A stretch of DNA of 43,753 nt from Bacteroidales bacterium (GCA_015654525.1 JAATGT010000290.1:1-43753), one strand, 5' to 3'. Shown: positions 9,338-17,800, numbered from the stretch's first letter. Notes: generated from the letters alone by a model not told the origin. Program-made: numbers and translations.

Positions 9338-9380
9338 TAAACCTCCTCCCCCTCGTTTGAAACGAGGGGGAGGAGGTTTA
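9338..9380. terminator. Perfect 21-bp-arm palindrome, probable bidirectional terminator; also a member of the composite repeat family
   Basis: taaacctcctccccctcgttt-g-aaacgagggggaggaggttta, directly after a stop codon and between convergent genes. Confidence 0.85.
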
Positions 9381-9429
9381 TTGTTTAAAACAATATATTC
9401 ATTATCAATAAGAAAGATGGCAATGTATC

Positions 9430-10725
9430 TTATTCTTTTTTCAACCTATAATTAGCAGTGTTCTGATCTTTTATCAGAGAATACCCATCTTTCAGCTCTA
9501 ATGTCCAACCATCTCCACTTATATTTTTATTCTCATTCAACAGAGGAAGGCTTATAGATATTTTACTCCAGTTGGGATTCATAAGTGCCCCATTCTTAAC
9601 TGTAAGTATTCCCCAGTTATCACTAACTCTGATAGTAGGATAAATTGTTCCCTTATCTTCCAGTGGCATAATATTTCGTGGATCAAACGATACATTCATT
9701 TTTTCAAAAACAAGTTCAACATGCGGTTGTACAATAAATTTGGCTTTATAGTCAGCAATCTGTTGTTCATTTCTTTTAGCTCTGATCTCTTCTTCCCTGA
9801 TAATTTCGATTCCTTTGTATTGTTTTAAAATCAAATCAGTAGATTTTTTTAGATCGACCGGCAATGAAATATTAAATGCCTTTATGAAATAATCAGTCAG
9901 GCTTGTTTTAATGGTTACTTCTTTGTTCCAGTATTTCTTAGTGCTCATCAGTAAGTAACCATACACAGGAGTAGTGTAATAAGCAAATGACCGGACAAAT
10001 GTAGGGTTCTTCAAAAAATAATCTATACTTTGTACAAAGTGTTCGGTAAATTGCTTCCGGTTTCGTCCGCCCATCACCACACCTGTATATTCAGCTATAC
10101 CTTCATTCAGTTCCAGTAAGTTTTCAGTTGCCTTAGCCTCGGGATAAATTAAATATCTGTACGCTCTGAAAGTAAAAGCATTGGTTAGATGCATTTTTCG
10201 ATCTTTCTGATTTGTTGCTTGCACTGCATTTTTCAATGCTTCCAGTTCTAAACGCAAATAGATTCTACCCTCTTTCTGGTCGAGATGATTATTCTCGGTA
10301 TTAAATAGCTGAAAACCCAATGACAGCTGACTAACGTGGAATAACTCATGAGCAAGCAAATTTAGCCGTTCCTGCTTATTGGTGGGCAACGGAAGCATAA
10401 TCATAGCCCAGTGTCTGCCATTCCAATCAATTGAAGTATTCGAGACATTAACCTCAGTAGGTAAAGTGCCTACATAAATTTCAGCTGCTTGTTTAAGGGC
10501 ACCAGTACTATCAGGCATATTTGCAACCATTTGTCTTGTATCAGGATCAACAAAAAACATGGGTCCATATAAATCTTTGCCCCATAGTTGTTTCTGTTTC
10601 CCCATCTCAACTTTTATTTCATTGAAATAAGTTGCAATACTATCCTGATAAGTTGGAACTTTCTGCCCAAAAGATGATTGGATAAACATCAAAAGCAATG
10701 TGCTAATGTAAAACTTTCTATTCAT
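9430..10725 (-). CDS. Secreted putative zinc metallopeptidase-like protein
   Basis: 431 aa with signal peptide (MNRKFYISTLLLMFIQSSFGQ) and HExxH motif (LNLLAHELFHVSQ). Confidence 0.65.
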   Translation of the reverse strand: MNRKFYISTLLLMFIQSSFGQKVPTYQDSIATYFNEIKVEMGKQKQLWGKDLYGPMFFVDPDTRQMVANMPDSTGALKQAAEIYVGTLPTEVNVSNTSIDWNGRHWAMIMLPLPTNKQERLNLLAHELFHVSQLSLGFQLFNTENNHLDQKEGRIYLRLELEALKNAVQATNQKDRKMHLTNAFTFRAYRYLIYPEAKATENLLELNEGIAEYTGVVMGGRNRKQFTEHFVQSIDYFLKNPTFVRSFAYYTTPVYGYLLMSTKKYWNKEVTIKTSLTDYFIKAFNISLPVDLKKSTDLILKQYKGIEIIREEEIRAKRNEQQIADYKAKFIVQPHVELVFEKMNVSFDPRNIMPLEDKGTIYPTIRVSDNWGILTVKNGALMNPNWSKISISLPLLNENKNISGDGWTLELKDGYSLIKDQNTANYRLKKE

Positions 10726-10742
10726 ATCGATTCTATTTCTCT

Positions 10743-10957
10743 CCCCCTCGTTTGCAATGAGGGAAAGGTGGTTAATTGTCTAAAACAATGCGGTTTATAA
10801 TCTGCATTAAAAATGCGAAACCAATTACCCCTCGTTACAAACGAAGGGGAGGTGAGTTTGTAGTTTATTGTTTAAACAATGTATTTCGCAGTGCATGTTT
10901 ATATAATCAGCATTGCAAATGCATAACCAGTTGTCCCCTCGTTGCAACAAGGGGGGA
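10743..10957. repeat. Composite hairpin repeat, locus B (three palindromes, two spacers)
   Basis: CCCCTCG palindromes at 10744, 10828 and 10935 separated by spacers containing ATTGTyTAAAACAAT-type and GCATTnnnAATGC hairpins. Confidence 0.85.
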
Positions 10958-10979
10958 GGAGATATTGATTAGGAATATA

Positions 10980-12203
10980 TTACCTGATCTTAGATCCTTT
11001 TACTGCAAAAAACACCATATACATATAATATATGAATAAACAACTTACGGCTACCACAACAGTTGTTGAGCTTTTAATGACACCCATAAGTGGCATTAAT
11101 AAAGCAGCACCAATCACCGAAGTTGCAATTACGCCCGAACCTACTTTTGCGTGTGGTCCTAAATCTTCAAGAGCTAGATTATAAATTACCGGCCACATAA
11201 TGGAATGGAACAAACCTGTGCCTAGAAACAACCACAGAGCCACTGTTGCACTACTGGCACCAATAGCTATTGATGAACCTAACAAGACAGCACCACCTAC
11301 AGCACAGAGGGTAAGAATAGTTCTTGGTTTGAAAGAACGAAGGATAAAAATTCCCAGAATACGACCAACCATTAAGCCACCCCAGTAATATTTCAGAATA
11401 TCGGTGGTATTAATTGTGGTAATGTCCATTTTCAGATGATCTTTCACATAGTCGGCCAGGAAACTTGGAATGCCTATTTCAATACCCATATAAAAGAAAA
11501 TAGCCAACGAGCCCAACCAAAGGTGAGTATACTTATACGGACTGGATTTGTACGTTTTTAATTCGCCGGTACTCGTTTTTTCTTCTTCAACTTTAATTTC
11601 AGGGAGTTTCAATAAAAACATAATCACTAAAATCACGGTAGTAACAATCCCGATCATCAAAAACGGGCGACTAACAATGTGTGATATCTCACTATTTGAC
11701 ATAGCCTGACCAGGACTTAGTTTTGGGGTTACTAAAAGAACCGATACAAAGATAGGAGCAATAACAGTTGCCACCGAATTTAATGCATTTGTCAATGTTA
11801 GTCGACTGGCTGCAGTTTCAGGACTACCCAATGCATTGACATAAGGAGCTGCCACAACCTGTAAAATTACCACTCCAATAGCAAAAACAGAAACCGTACT
11901 TAAAAAGCCATAATAACCAAATGACACCCCGGGAATACAAAGAAAAAAGCCAAGAGCTATTAATGCCAAACCGGCTAATACTCCATTTTTATAACCAATT
12001 TTTGTCAGCACATAACCAACAGGAACAGAAAGAATATAAGCACCATAGAAAAACGTGTTTGGAAGCTGTTTCTGAACATCATCTAAACCAAATGCATTTT
12101 TGAGAAACTCAATCGTTGAGTTATTCATCGTTGTTATAAATCCAAAAAGGAAAAACAACGAAGCCATTACAATTAACGGAAATAAATACTTGTTTTTTGA
12201 CAT
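10980..12203 (-). CDS. MFS sugar transporter, FucP-like
   Basis: 407 aa, 12 TM-like; FLFGFITTMNNSTIEFLKNAFGL, YILSVPVGYVLTKIGYKNGVLAGL, NALGSPETAASRLTLTNALNSVATVIAPI typical of the fucose/glucose/galactose MFS family. Confidence 0.88.
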   Translation of the reverse strand: MSKNKYLFPLIVMASLFFLFGFITTMNNSTIEFLKNAFGLDDVQKQLPNTFFYGAYILSVPVGYVLTKIGYKNGVLAGLALIALGFFLCIPGVSFGYYGFLSTVSVFAIGVVILQVVAAPYVNALGSPETAASRLTLTNALNSVATVIAPIFVSVLLVTPKLSPGQAMSNSEISHIVSRPFLMIGIVTTVILVIMFLLKLPEIKVEEEKTSTGELKTYKSSPYKYTHLWLGSLAIFFYMGIEIGIPSFLADYVKDHLKMDITTINTTDILKYYWGGLMVGRILGIFILRSFKPRTILTLCAVGGAVLLGSSIAIGASSATVALWLFLGTGLFHSIMWPVIYNLALEDLGPHAKVGSGVIATSVIGAALLMPLMGVIKSSTTVVVAVSCLFIYYMYMVFFAVKGSKIR

Positions 12204-12286
12204 AATATAGAATGATTAATAATTAATTGCTTCTCTTTTCGCCATAGCAAAAGGCTTTTATTTACAAAATTATAAAAACAAAAACT

Positions 12287-12401
12287 CCCCCTCGTTACAA
12301 ACGAGGGGTTGGTGGTTCATTGTTTACAACAATGTATTTTATATATAATCAGCATTACAAATGCAAAACCAGTTACCCCTCGTTACAAACGAGGGGGAGG
12401 A
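12287..12401. repeat. Composite hairpin repeat, locus C (two palindromes, one spacer)
   Basis: ccccctcgttacaaacgagggg at 12287 and cccctcgttacaaacgaggggg at 12376, period 88 bp, with conserved spacer hairpins. Confidence 0.88.
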
Positions 12402-12413
12402 AGATATCTTTTT

Positions 12414-13196
12414 TTATTCAATTAATTCAATCGAAGTACTATATGAAGACGCTTTTATTGGTGCATTCCCTGAAAATCCAGGATGCTTTGCTTTACTGCC
12501 TTGTATCGAAACTTCAGACTCCATTGCAATTACAATTTTCCTTTCTTTGTCAAGCCAAATACTTCCATTTATTATTCCATTGTCAGTCTGAGTATAGTCA
12601 TCTGACTTTCTTATGTCAGTAGAAGAACCACTAAAGTCAATTCGAAAACAATCATGACCGTTTTTGCTTTCAATTCCAATAATGATATTTCTGAGGCTTT
12701 TGTATTTTGTGCCATATAAACCAAATTCATCAGCCTTCCTTGTAAGCCATGTTTGTCCAACTTGAATTGGGCCTTTAGAAAGCTCAAAGAATCTTTCATC
12801 ATCTGAGTCATCTGATTTCAATAAATATTTGTTGTTTCTTTGATTCAGTAAATCCGTTTTTAAATTTGAGCCATATTTGTTATAAAGGATATGAATCTTG
12901 GCATTTCCCAGTTCTTCCTTTTTAGTCGTTATTCTCCTTGAGTCAACATAATATCCACATGAGTCTATACAAAATTCATACAAGACATTGCTATTTATCG
13001 TTGTATCTATAGGTAGAATAGAAATGTAAGAGTATGTTTTATCTCTATCTCGATTAGTTGTTTTTTTGTATTTGTAACTTTTACCTAATTGATAATTATA
13101 GTTTAATGTAATCATGCTGCTCTCTACATGATTTTTTTGTGCTGTCAATAAATAACAATTCAAAATTGTCAATATTAATAGATTTAGTCTAAGCAT
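12414..13196 (-). CDS. Hypothetical secreted protein
   Basis: Start MLRLNLLILTILNCYLLTAQ (signal peptide) at 13196 preferred; the track's upstream extension (to 13277) translates repeat DNA. Confidence 0.6.
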   Translation of the reverse strand: MLRLNLLILTILNCYLLTAQKNHVESSMITLNYNYQLGKSYKYKKTTNRDRDKTYSYISILPIDTTINSNVLYEFCIDSCGYYVDSRRITTKKEELGNAKIHILYNKYGSNLKTDLLNQRNNKYLLKSDDSDDERFFELSKGPIQVGQTWLTRKADEFGLYGTKYKSLRNIIIGIESKNGHDCFRIDFSGSSTDIRKSDDYTQTDNGIINGSIWLDKERKIVIAMESEVSIQGSKAKHPGFSGNAPIKASSYSTSIELIE

Positions 13197-13232
13197 AAAG
13201 TCTAACTTATATTTTACTATCTTTTTTCTACC

Positions 13233-13252
13233 CACCCCTCGTTGCAAACAAG
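13233..13252. repeat. Solitary degenerate palindrome of the composite repeat family
   Basis: acccctcgttgcaaacaagg, half-eroded CCCCTCGTTGCAAACGAGGGG. Confidence 0.6.
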
Positions 13253-13379
13253 GCATAGATGCAGAAAATAATTTCACTCCACAAAACTAAATAATTCACT
13301 TAACAAAAACAAGTATTTCAGAAAATAAATCACAAACTATCTAAAATCTGCTGTTTTATGTAATTGGAAACCTTCCTCT

Positions 13380-13755
13380 CCCCCTCGTTTGCAACGAGGG
13401 GGTTGTGGTTCATTGTTTGTAACAATGTAATTTTATAATCAGCATTAAAAATGCAGAACCAGTTACCCCTCGTTTACAAACGAAGGGGAAGATTGTGGTT
13501 CATTGCTTGCAACAATACAGTTTATAATCTGCATTAAAAATGCAGAACCAGTTAGCCCCTCGTTGCAAACGAGGGGTTGGTGGTTCATTGTTTGCAACAA
13601 TGTGTTTTATAATCTGCATTAAAAAATGCTTTACCAGTTAGCCCTTGTTTACAAACGAGGGGGGCAGGATTGTGATTTATTGTTTGTAACAATGCGGTTT
13701 ATAATTTGCATTATAAATGCTTTACCAGTTACCCCCTCGTTACAAACGAGGGGGA
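13380..13755. repeat. Composite hairpin repeat array, locus E (five palindromes, four conserved spacers)
   Basis: Palindromes start near 13381, 13466, 13556, 13641 and 13733 (periods 85, 90, 85, 92 bp); each spacer holds ATTGyTTGyAACAAT and GCATTnnnAATGC hairpins. Confidence 0.93.
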
Positions 13756-13792
13756 GCAACTACTTACTATTTTCATGTTGACAGTTGACAAA

Positions 13793-13832
13793 AAAACCGT
13801 TTAGCTCGCAAGTCTAAACGGTTTTAGTTTTT
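13793..13832 (-). terminator. Intrinsic terminator for the fibronectin III gene on the minus strand
   Basis: aaaaccgtttag-ctcgcaagt-ctaaacggtttt, positioned 3' of the minus-strand CDS 13903..14523. Confidence 0.8.
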
Positions 13833-13902
13833 GATGTGTCAACAATTACAGATACAAGAGCTGGCATGCACATTTACCGAAACCCTGCATAGCTGGAAAC
13901 TG

Positions 13903-14523
13903 TTACATTACATAGCTTGTCACTTCAATACTCCATGCCCGATGAGGATCAGAGTTGACACCTGCTACCTGAATAACATACTGCTGTCCCTGTACAAGTT
14001 CCTCGAGGGTAATACTGTGTCGGGTAGTAGTCACAATAGTGTAAACAGTACTTTCAGTTATTGGTAAGCGGGCATACCGCACTTCATAACTATGAGCATG
14101 ATCCACTATATCCCATTCCACCACCAGAGTTCCCTGAATTTTACCCGGTTTTACAGTTACATTATACACCTGATCGAGTATCTCCACGTAAACCGGTTTC
14201 CGATAAAGATCGAATCCCGAACTCAGTAGTATCACCTCGTCACCTTTACTGATATTCTGGACCAAACGTCCGGTGTCAGTCATAGTGTCAGTCAAATCGG
14301 CACGTGCAACATTTTTTTGCGCCGTCCACTGTTTGTTACCACTCTCCATTTTGGACAGAAAATCATCAAAAGTTGTAATCTTCACCCTCAAAGTAGCTAC
14401 ATTATCCTTGAGTGTAGGAAAATATTCATTTCCATCAAGGGCACTAGCCACTGTCGAAGCTTTTACCTTCAACGAAGCATCGGAGTACGCGTTTTGTGAA
14501 AAATTCAAACTTATTTTTGCCAT
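13903..14523 (-). CDS. Fibronectin type III domain-containing protein
   Basis: 206 aa; C-terminal FnIII-like segment (GTLVVEWDIVDHAHSYEVRYARLPITESTVYTIVTTTRHSITLEELVQGQQYVIQVAGVNS); no signal peptide evident. Confidence 0.75.
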   Translation of the reverse strand: MAKISLNFSQNAYSDASLKVKASTVASALDGNEYFPTLKDNVATLRVKITTFDDFLSKMESGNKQWTAQKNVARADLTDTMTDTGRLVQNISKGDEVILLSSGFDLYRKPVYVEILDQVYNVTVKPGKIQGTLVVEWDIVDHAHSYEVRYARLPITESTVYTIVTTTRHSITLEELVQGQQYVIQVAGVNSDPHRAWSIEVTSYVM

Positions 14524-14619
14524 AAGCTTTGTGATTTTTTTGATAAGTAATAATAGTTAATAACCTCAAAAACAATAGATATAGAAAATAAATATAACGT
14601 TAGAATATAGAGTTATGAA

Positions 14620-15114
14620 CTAAAATAAGATTTTCTTATTCCACTTAAAAATGTTTAGTTTATCAAATCCTTTTTTCAATTTATAATATGATATTTTTGA
14701 TTTACCATATAATAAATTCAATTTATAACATGATATTTTTGATTTATAATACAATAAATTGAATTTATAATATGATATTTTCGATTTATAATGTGATAAA
14801 TTGAATCTATAACATGATGTTTTTGATTTATAATACAATAAATTGAATTTATAATATGATATTTTCGATTTATAATGTGATAAATTGAATCTATAACATG
14901 ATATTTTCGATTTATAATATGATAAATTCTGATTCATGTATGTAAGAAATCTTGTAACAGACCTACAAAATTGTTTCACAATCCTTATTGCTTCTTTATT
15001 ATTTGATAAATTGAATATCGCAGGTGTGATACGACATTTCAGCTTGGTTACAGAGTTCAAAGAGCGTCTTATTTTTATGATGGCAAAATAAATGGATTGC
15101 AAGAAATTTATCAA
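14620..15114 (-). CDS. Possible protein with 7-residue tandem repeats (NLLYYKS-KISYYKF), coding status uncertain
   Basis: 164-aa open frame; the 21-bp repeat keeps the frame open over the array (KISCYRF NLSHYKS KISYYKF NLLYYKS ...). Confidence 0.35.
   Translation of the reverse strand: MINFLQSIYFAIIKIRRSLNSVTKLKCRITPAIFNLSNNKEAIRIVKQFCRSVTRFLTYMNQNLSYYKSKISCYRFNLSHYKSKISYYKFNLLYYKSKTSCYRFNLSHYKSKISYYKFNLLYYKSKISCYKLNLLYGKSKISYYKLKKGFDKLNIFKWNKKILF
14675..14926. repeat. Hierarchical tandem repeat: three 84-bp copies built of 42-bp and 21-bp subunits
   Basis: 84-mers at 14675-14758, 14759-14842 and 14843-14926; 42-bp subunit ttgaatttataatatgatattttcgatttataatgtgataaa. Confidence 0.93.
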
Positions 15115-15193
15115 TCCCCCCTGGGATGGGGTAAACAGGCTAATCGTGCAAATAATTATTAATTTATTTGAAAAATAGCAGGTAAGTACTGTT

Positions 15194-15303
15194 TATAACT
15201 AAACAACTATCCGATTTTGTTAGTTATACAAAAAAATAAAGCCCGGCGTTAATGCCCCAACAGAAATCAGCTGCTGTTACTTCTGCCGGGGGAAATTTTT
15301 TAT
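15194..15303 (+). promoter_or_regulatory. Structured 5' leader / candidate attenuator or small RNA upstream of the LuxR-type regulator
   Basis: Stem 1 tataactaaacaa/ttgttagttata (15194-15228); stem 2 cccggc/gccggg (15242-15290) followed by aaattttttattt. Confidence 0.45.
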
Positions 15304-15331
15304 TTCTATCAACCTTAAAAATAATAATACT

Positions 15332-16156
15332 ATGGCTGCACATTCGCAACAAGTTCAGTATGAACAGGAGTTTGAAACATTAATTTCGCACTATCCGCTA
15401 ACACTCACAGAGGATGGCAAAAAATTTCAGCAGGAATATATTGAACAGCTGAGTAGCACCACTACGCTAAGCGAAATCGGGGTTACACTCTACAGCCCTA
15501 TCGAAGACCGGATTATCTATTCACAACTACGATATCAAAAACAATTAATGCATGTACCTGTATGTGTTGCTCTGTTGAAAAACAGACTGCATATAAACCA
15601 TCTGACACACCCCGATGATCTGGAGTTTTGGGCTAAAACAACGATGGAGTATTGTAAAATGATGATGGAGCATGATACGGGACAGTTTACGACAGTACTT
15701 TACTGTTCTCACCGATTATTGGAAAAAGACAATGAATATCACAGCTATATACACTGCATTGCCCCGATATACGAGAAGAATGAGATATACCCTTCACTCT
15801 TTATAATAACCAGCAAAAGGGTCAATATGGATAATTTTCCTCAGTTTCGACATTTTACGAATCCACCCGATAATTACAGTGAAGACCATCCTTTTTCAGC
15901 CGGTTTTCAACGAGTTCGGCTCAGGCCACGCGAAGAGAAAGTTATGCAACTCCACTGCGCGGGTGAAAGCCGGAAAAATATACAAAAGCTTATGAACATC
16001 ACCAGCAACACTATAGAGGATTACTACAAAAGCATCAAACAAAAAACAGATATCCACGATATACGGATTATATCGGAACTCTGGAAAATTGTGAAACAAC
16101 TACTGGTACTTGCTATAACTATGTGTAACGATCAGCTATTAGCGATTAGCATCTAG
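15332..16156 (+). CDS. LuxR-type helix-turn-helix transcriptional regulator
   Basis: 274 aa; C-terminal HTH (RPREEKVMQLHCAGESRKNIQKLMNITSNTIEDYYKSIKQKTDIHDIRIISELWK). Confidence 0.75.
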   Translation: MAAHSQQVQYEQEFETLISHYPLTLTEDGKKFQQEYIEQLSSTTTLSEIGVTLYSPIEDRIIYSQLRYQKQLMHVPVCVALLKNRLHINHLTHPDDLEFWAKTTMEYCKMMMEHDTGQFTTVLYCSHRLLEKDNEYHSYIHCIAPIYEKNEIYPSLFIITSKRVNMDNFPQFRHFTNPPDNYSEDHPFSAGFQRVRLRPREEKVMQLHCAGESRKNIQKLMNITSNTIEDYYKSIKQKTDIHDIRIISELWKIVKQLLVLAITMCNDQLLAISI

Positions 16157-16370
16157 TTATTAGCGATTAGTGGTGAAATAATTTCGATAGATCTTTTTTG
16201 TTGTAAACTTCAAGAGCAATTCACTACAATCCTGAAAAATAAGAATTACAACGTTTTTTATAAAACAGGTAAAATAAAGGATAATCATTAATCACGAAAT
16301 ACTTATCACTTATTGTTAACCATTTATCTGTCATAATTGATAATTTATCATTAATAATTTATCATTAATA

Positions 16371-17417
16371 ATGCTTATGAATCAGACTTTAAAAAAGGAA
16401 ATTGCCCTGTTGAGTTGTTTCTTCGTTTTTCTCGGATTACAGGCACGACAACACGAGAAGCTGCTTGTTCGGATTATGTGTTATAATGTGGAGAATTTTT
16501 TCGACTGTGTGGATGATTCAACCACCAATGATAATGAGTTTTTAACTACCGGCCAACGAGTCTGGAATTTTTCGAAATACGAAAAAAAGCAGGCCAATAT
16601 TGCCAAAGTAATTACTGCCATAGGTGGTTGGGATGCACCGGCGCTGGTAGGATTGTGTGAAGTGGAAAGTGAGCGCTGCTTGCTGGATCTGACACATCAT
16701 TCGGGTTTAAAAAATCTGCGATATAAATATTTACATCACGAGTCGCCCGATCCGCGGGGTATAGATGTCGCTCTTCTATACCAACCTCAACTGTTTAAAC
16801 CCATACACGATGAAGCCATTCGCATTCGTTACCCCGAAAGCCCGGGAAGTCGTACGCGCGATTTGTTATTTGCTTCGGGGATTTTACCTACCGGCGATAC
16901 ACTGCATGTTTTTATCTGTCATTTTCCATCGCGGCTGGGTGGCGAAAAAGAATCGGAAGGCAAAAGACGGTTTGTGGCTTCGGTGGTTCGTGCCCGGGTA
17001 GATAGTTTGTTTGCTGCCAATGCAAAAGCCAATATCGTCATTATGGGCGACTTTAATGATTATCCAACCAATGCCAGTATGAGCGAAGGATTGCAGGCAC
17101 AGCCTCTCTCCGACTCCATAGCCACAGGGAAACTTTATAACCTGATGTATAAACTGCATGCCGAAGGCAAAGGTTCCAACAAACACCTTGGTGAATGGGG
17201 TGCACTGGATCAAATCATTGTATCGGGCAATTTATTAAACCCTAAAAGCACAGTTTCGACCCGACAAGAGAATGCGCACTTTTTTGATGCCGACTTCCTG
17301 CTCGAAAACGATACAAACTATATGGGAAAACAGCCGTTCCGTACCTATGCCGGCATGAAATATCAGGGAGGTTTCTCCGATCATCTACCGGTGTATGTTG
17401 ATGTGATGATTCAATGA
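16371..17417 (+). CDS. Endonuclease/exonuclease/phosphatase family protein
   Basis: 348 aa; RIMCYNVENFFDCVDD, ALVGLCEVES, IVIMGDFNDYPTN, GGFSDHLPVYVDV; signal peptide-like N-terminus. Confidence 0.9.
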   Translation: MLMNQTLKKEIALLSCFFVFLGLQARQHEKLLVRIMCYNVENFFDCVDDSTTNDNEFLTTGQRVWNFSKYEKKQANIAKVITAIGGWDAPALVGLCEVESERCLLDLTHHSGLKNLRYKYLHHESPDPRGIDVALLYQPQLFKPIHDEAIRIRYPESPGSRTRDLLFASGILPTGDTLHVFICHFPSRLGGEKESEGKRRFVASVVRARVDSLFAANAKANIVIMGDFNDYPTNASMSEGLQAQPLSDSIATGKLYNLMYKLHAEGKGSNKHLGEWGALDQIIVSGNLLNPKSTVSTRQENAHFFDADFLLENDTNYMGKQPFRTYAGMKYQGGFSDHLPVYVDVMIQ

Positions 17418-17481
17418 GAAGAGATTAATTATGAGTGATAAGTGATAAATTGTCAATGATAAATTATTAATGATAAGTACA

Positions 17482-17649
17482 TGTTCGAAATTAGTTTATA
17501 CTATTTCGATCCACTCCTAAATCCCCTAAAGGGGACTTTTGCCGTGTGAAAATGTTGATTCTTTCTGCACATATCGCACTTCGGTAGCCCCCTTTAGGGA
17601 GTTGGGGGCAGTTTATACAGATTTTTTTAATATAAACTAATACTGGACA
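17482..17649. repeat. REP/MITE-like element with inverted GC-rich palindromes and terminal inverted repeats
   Basis: Outer inverted repeat ttagtttata (17491-17500) / tataaactaa (17631-17640); inner aaatcccctaaaggggactttt and agccccctttagggagttgggggc. Confidence 0.75.
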
Positions 17650-17800
17650 TACACTTAAGCGATTAATGGTTAGTGATAGCTTTATGAATGGAACAGACAT
17701 TATACAAGTTATAAATAGAAAGGGTCTATTGAAAAAACATTCTGTCCCACAGCGTGGCTAAATGTAAATATCACCCTCTAATGTAACTCGTAACTATCAA

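Noticed and set aside
10776-11039. 87-aa plus-strand ORF
   Set aside because: Translates the composite repeat (locus B) and the 3' end of the MFS gene; likewise 12320..12622 and 12361..12591 plus translate locus C.
12414-13277. Full 287-aa version of the hypothetical protein
   Set aside because: The first 27 residues derive from a degenerate repeat palindrome; a Met at 13196 gives a normal signal peptide.
13380-13755. CRISPR array (regular palindromic units with ~65-bp spacers)
   Set aside because: The spacers are homologous to one another and themselves form conserved hairpins; CRISPR spacers should be unrelated. Unit lengths vary and no cas genes are present in the window.
17491-17700. 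69-aa minus-strand ORF
   Set aside because: Lies inside the REP/MITE-like element; no family resemblance.
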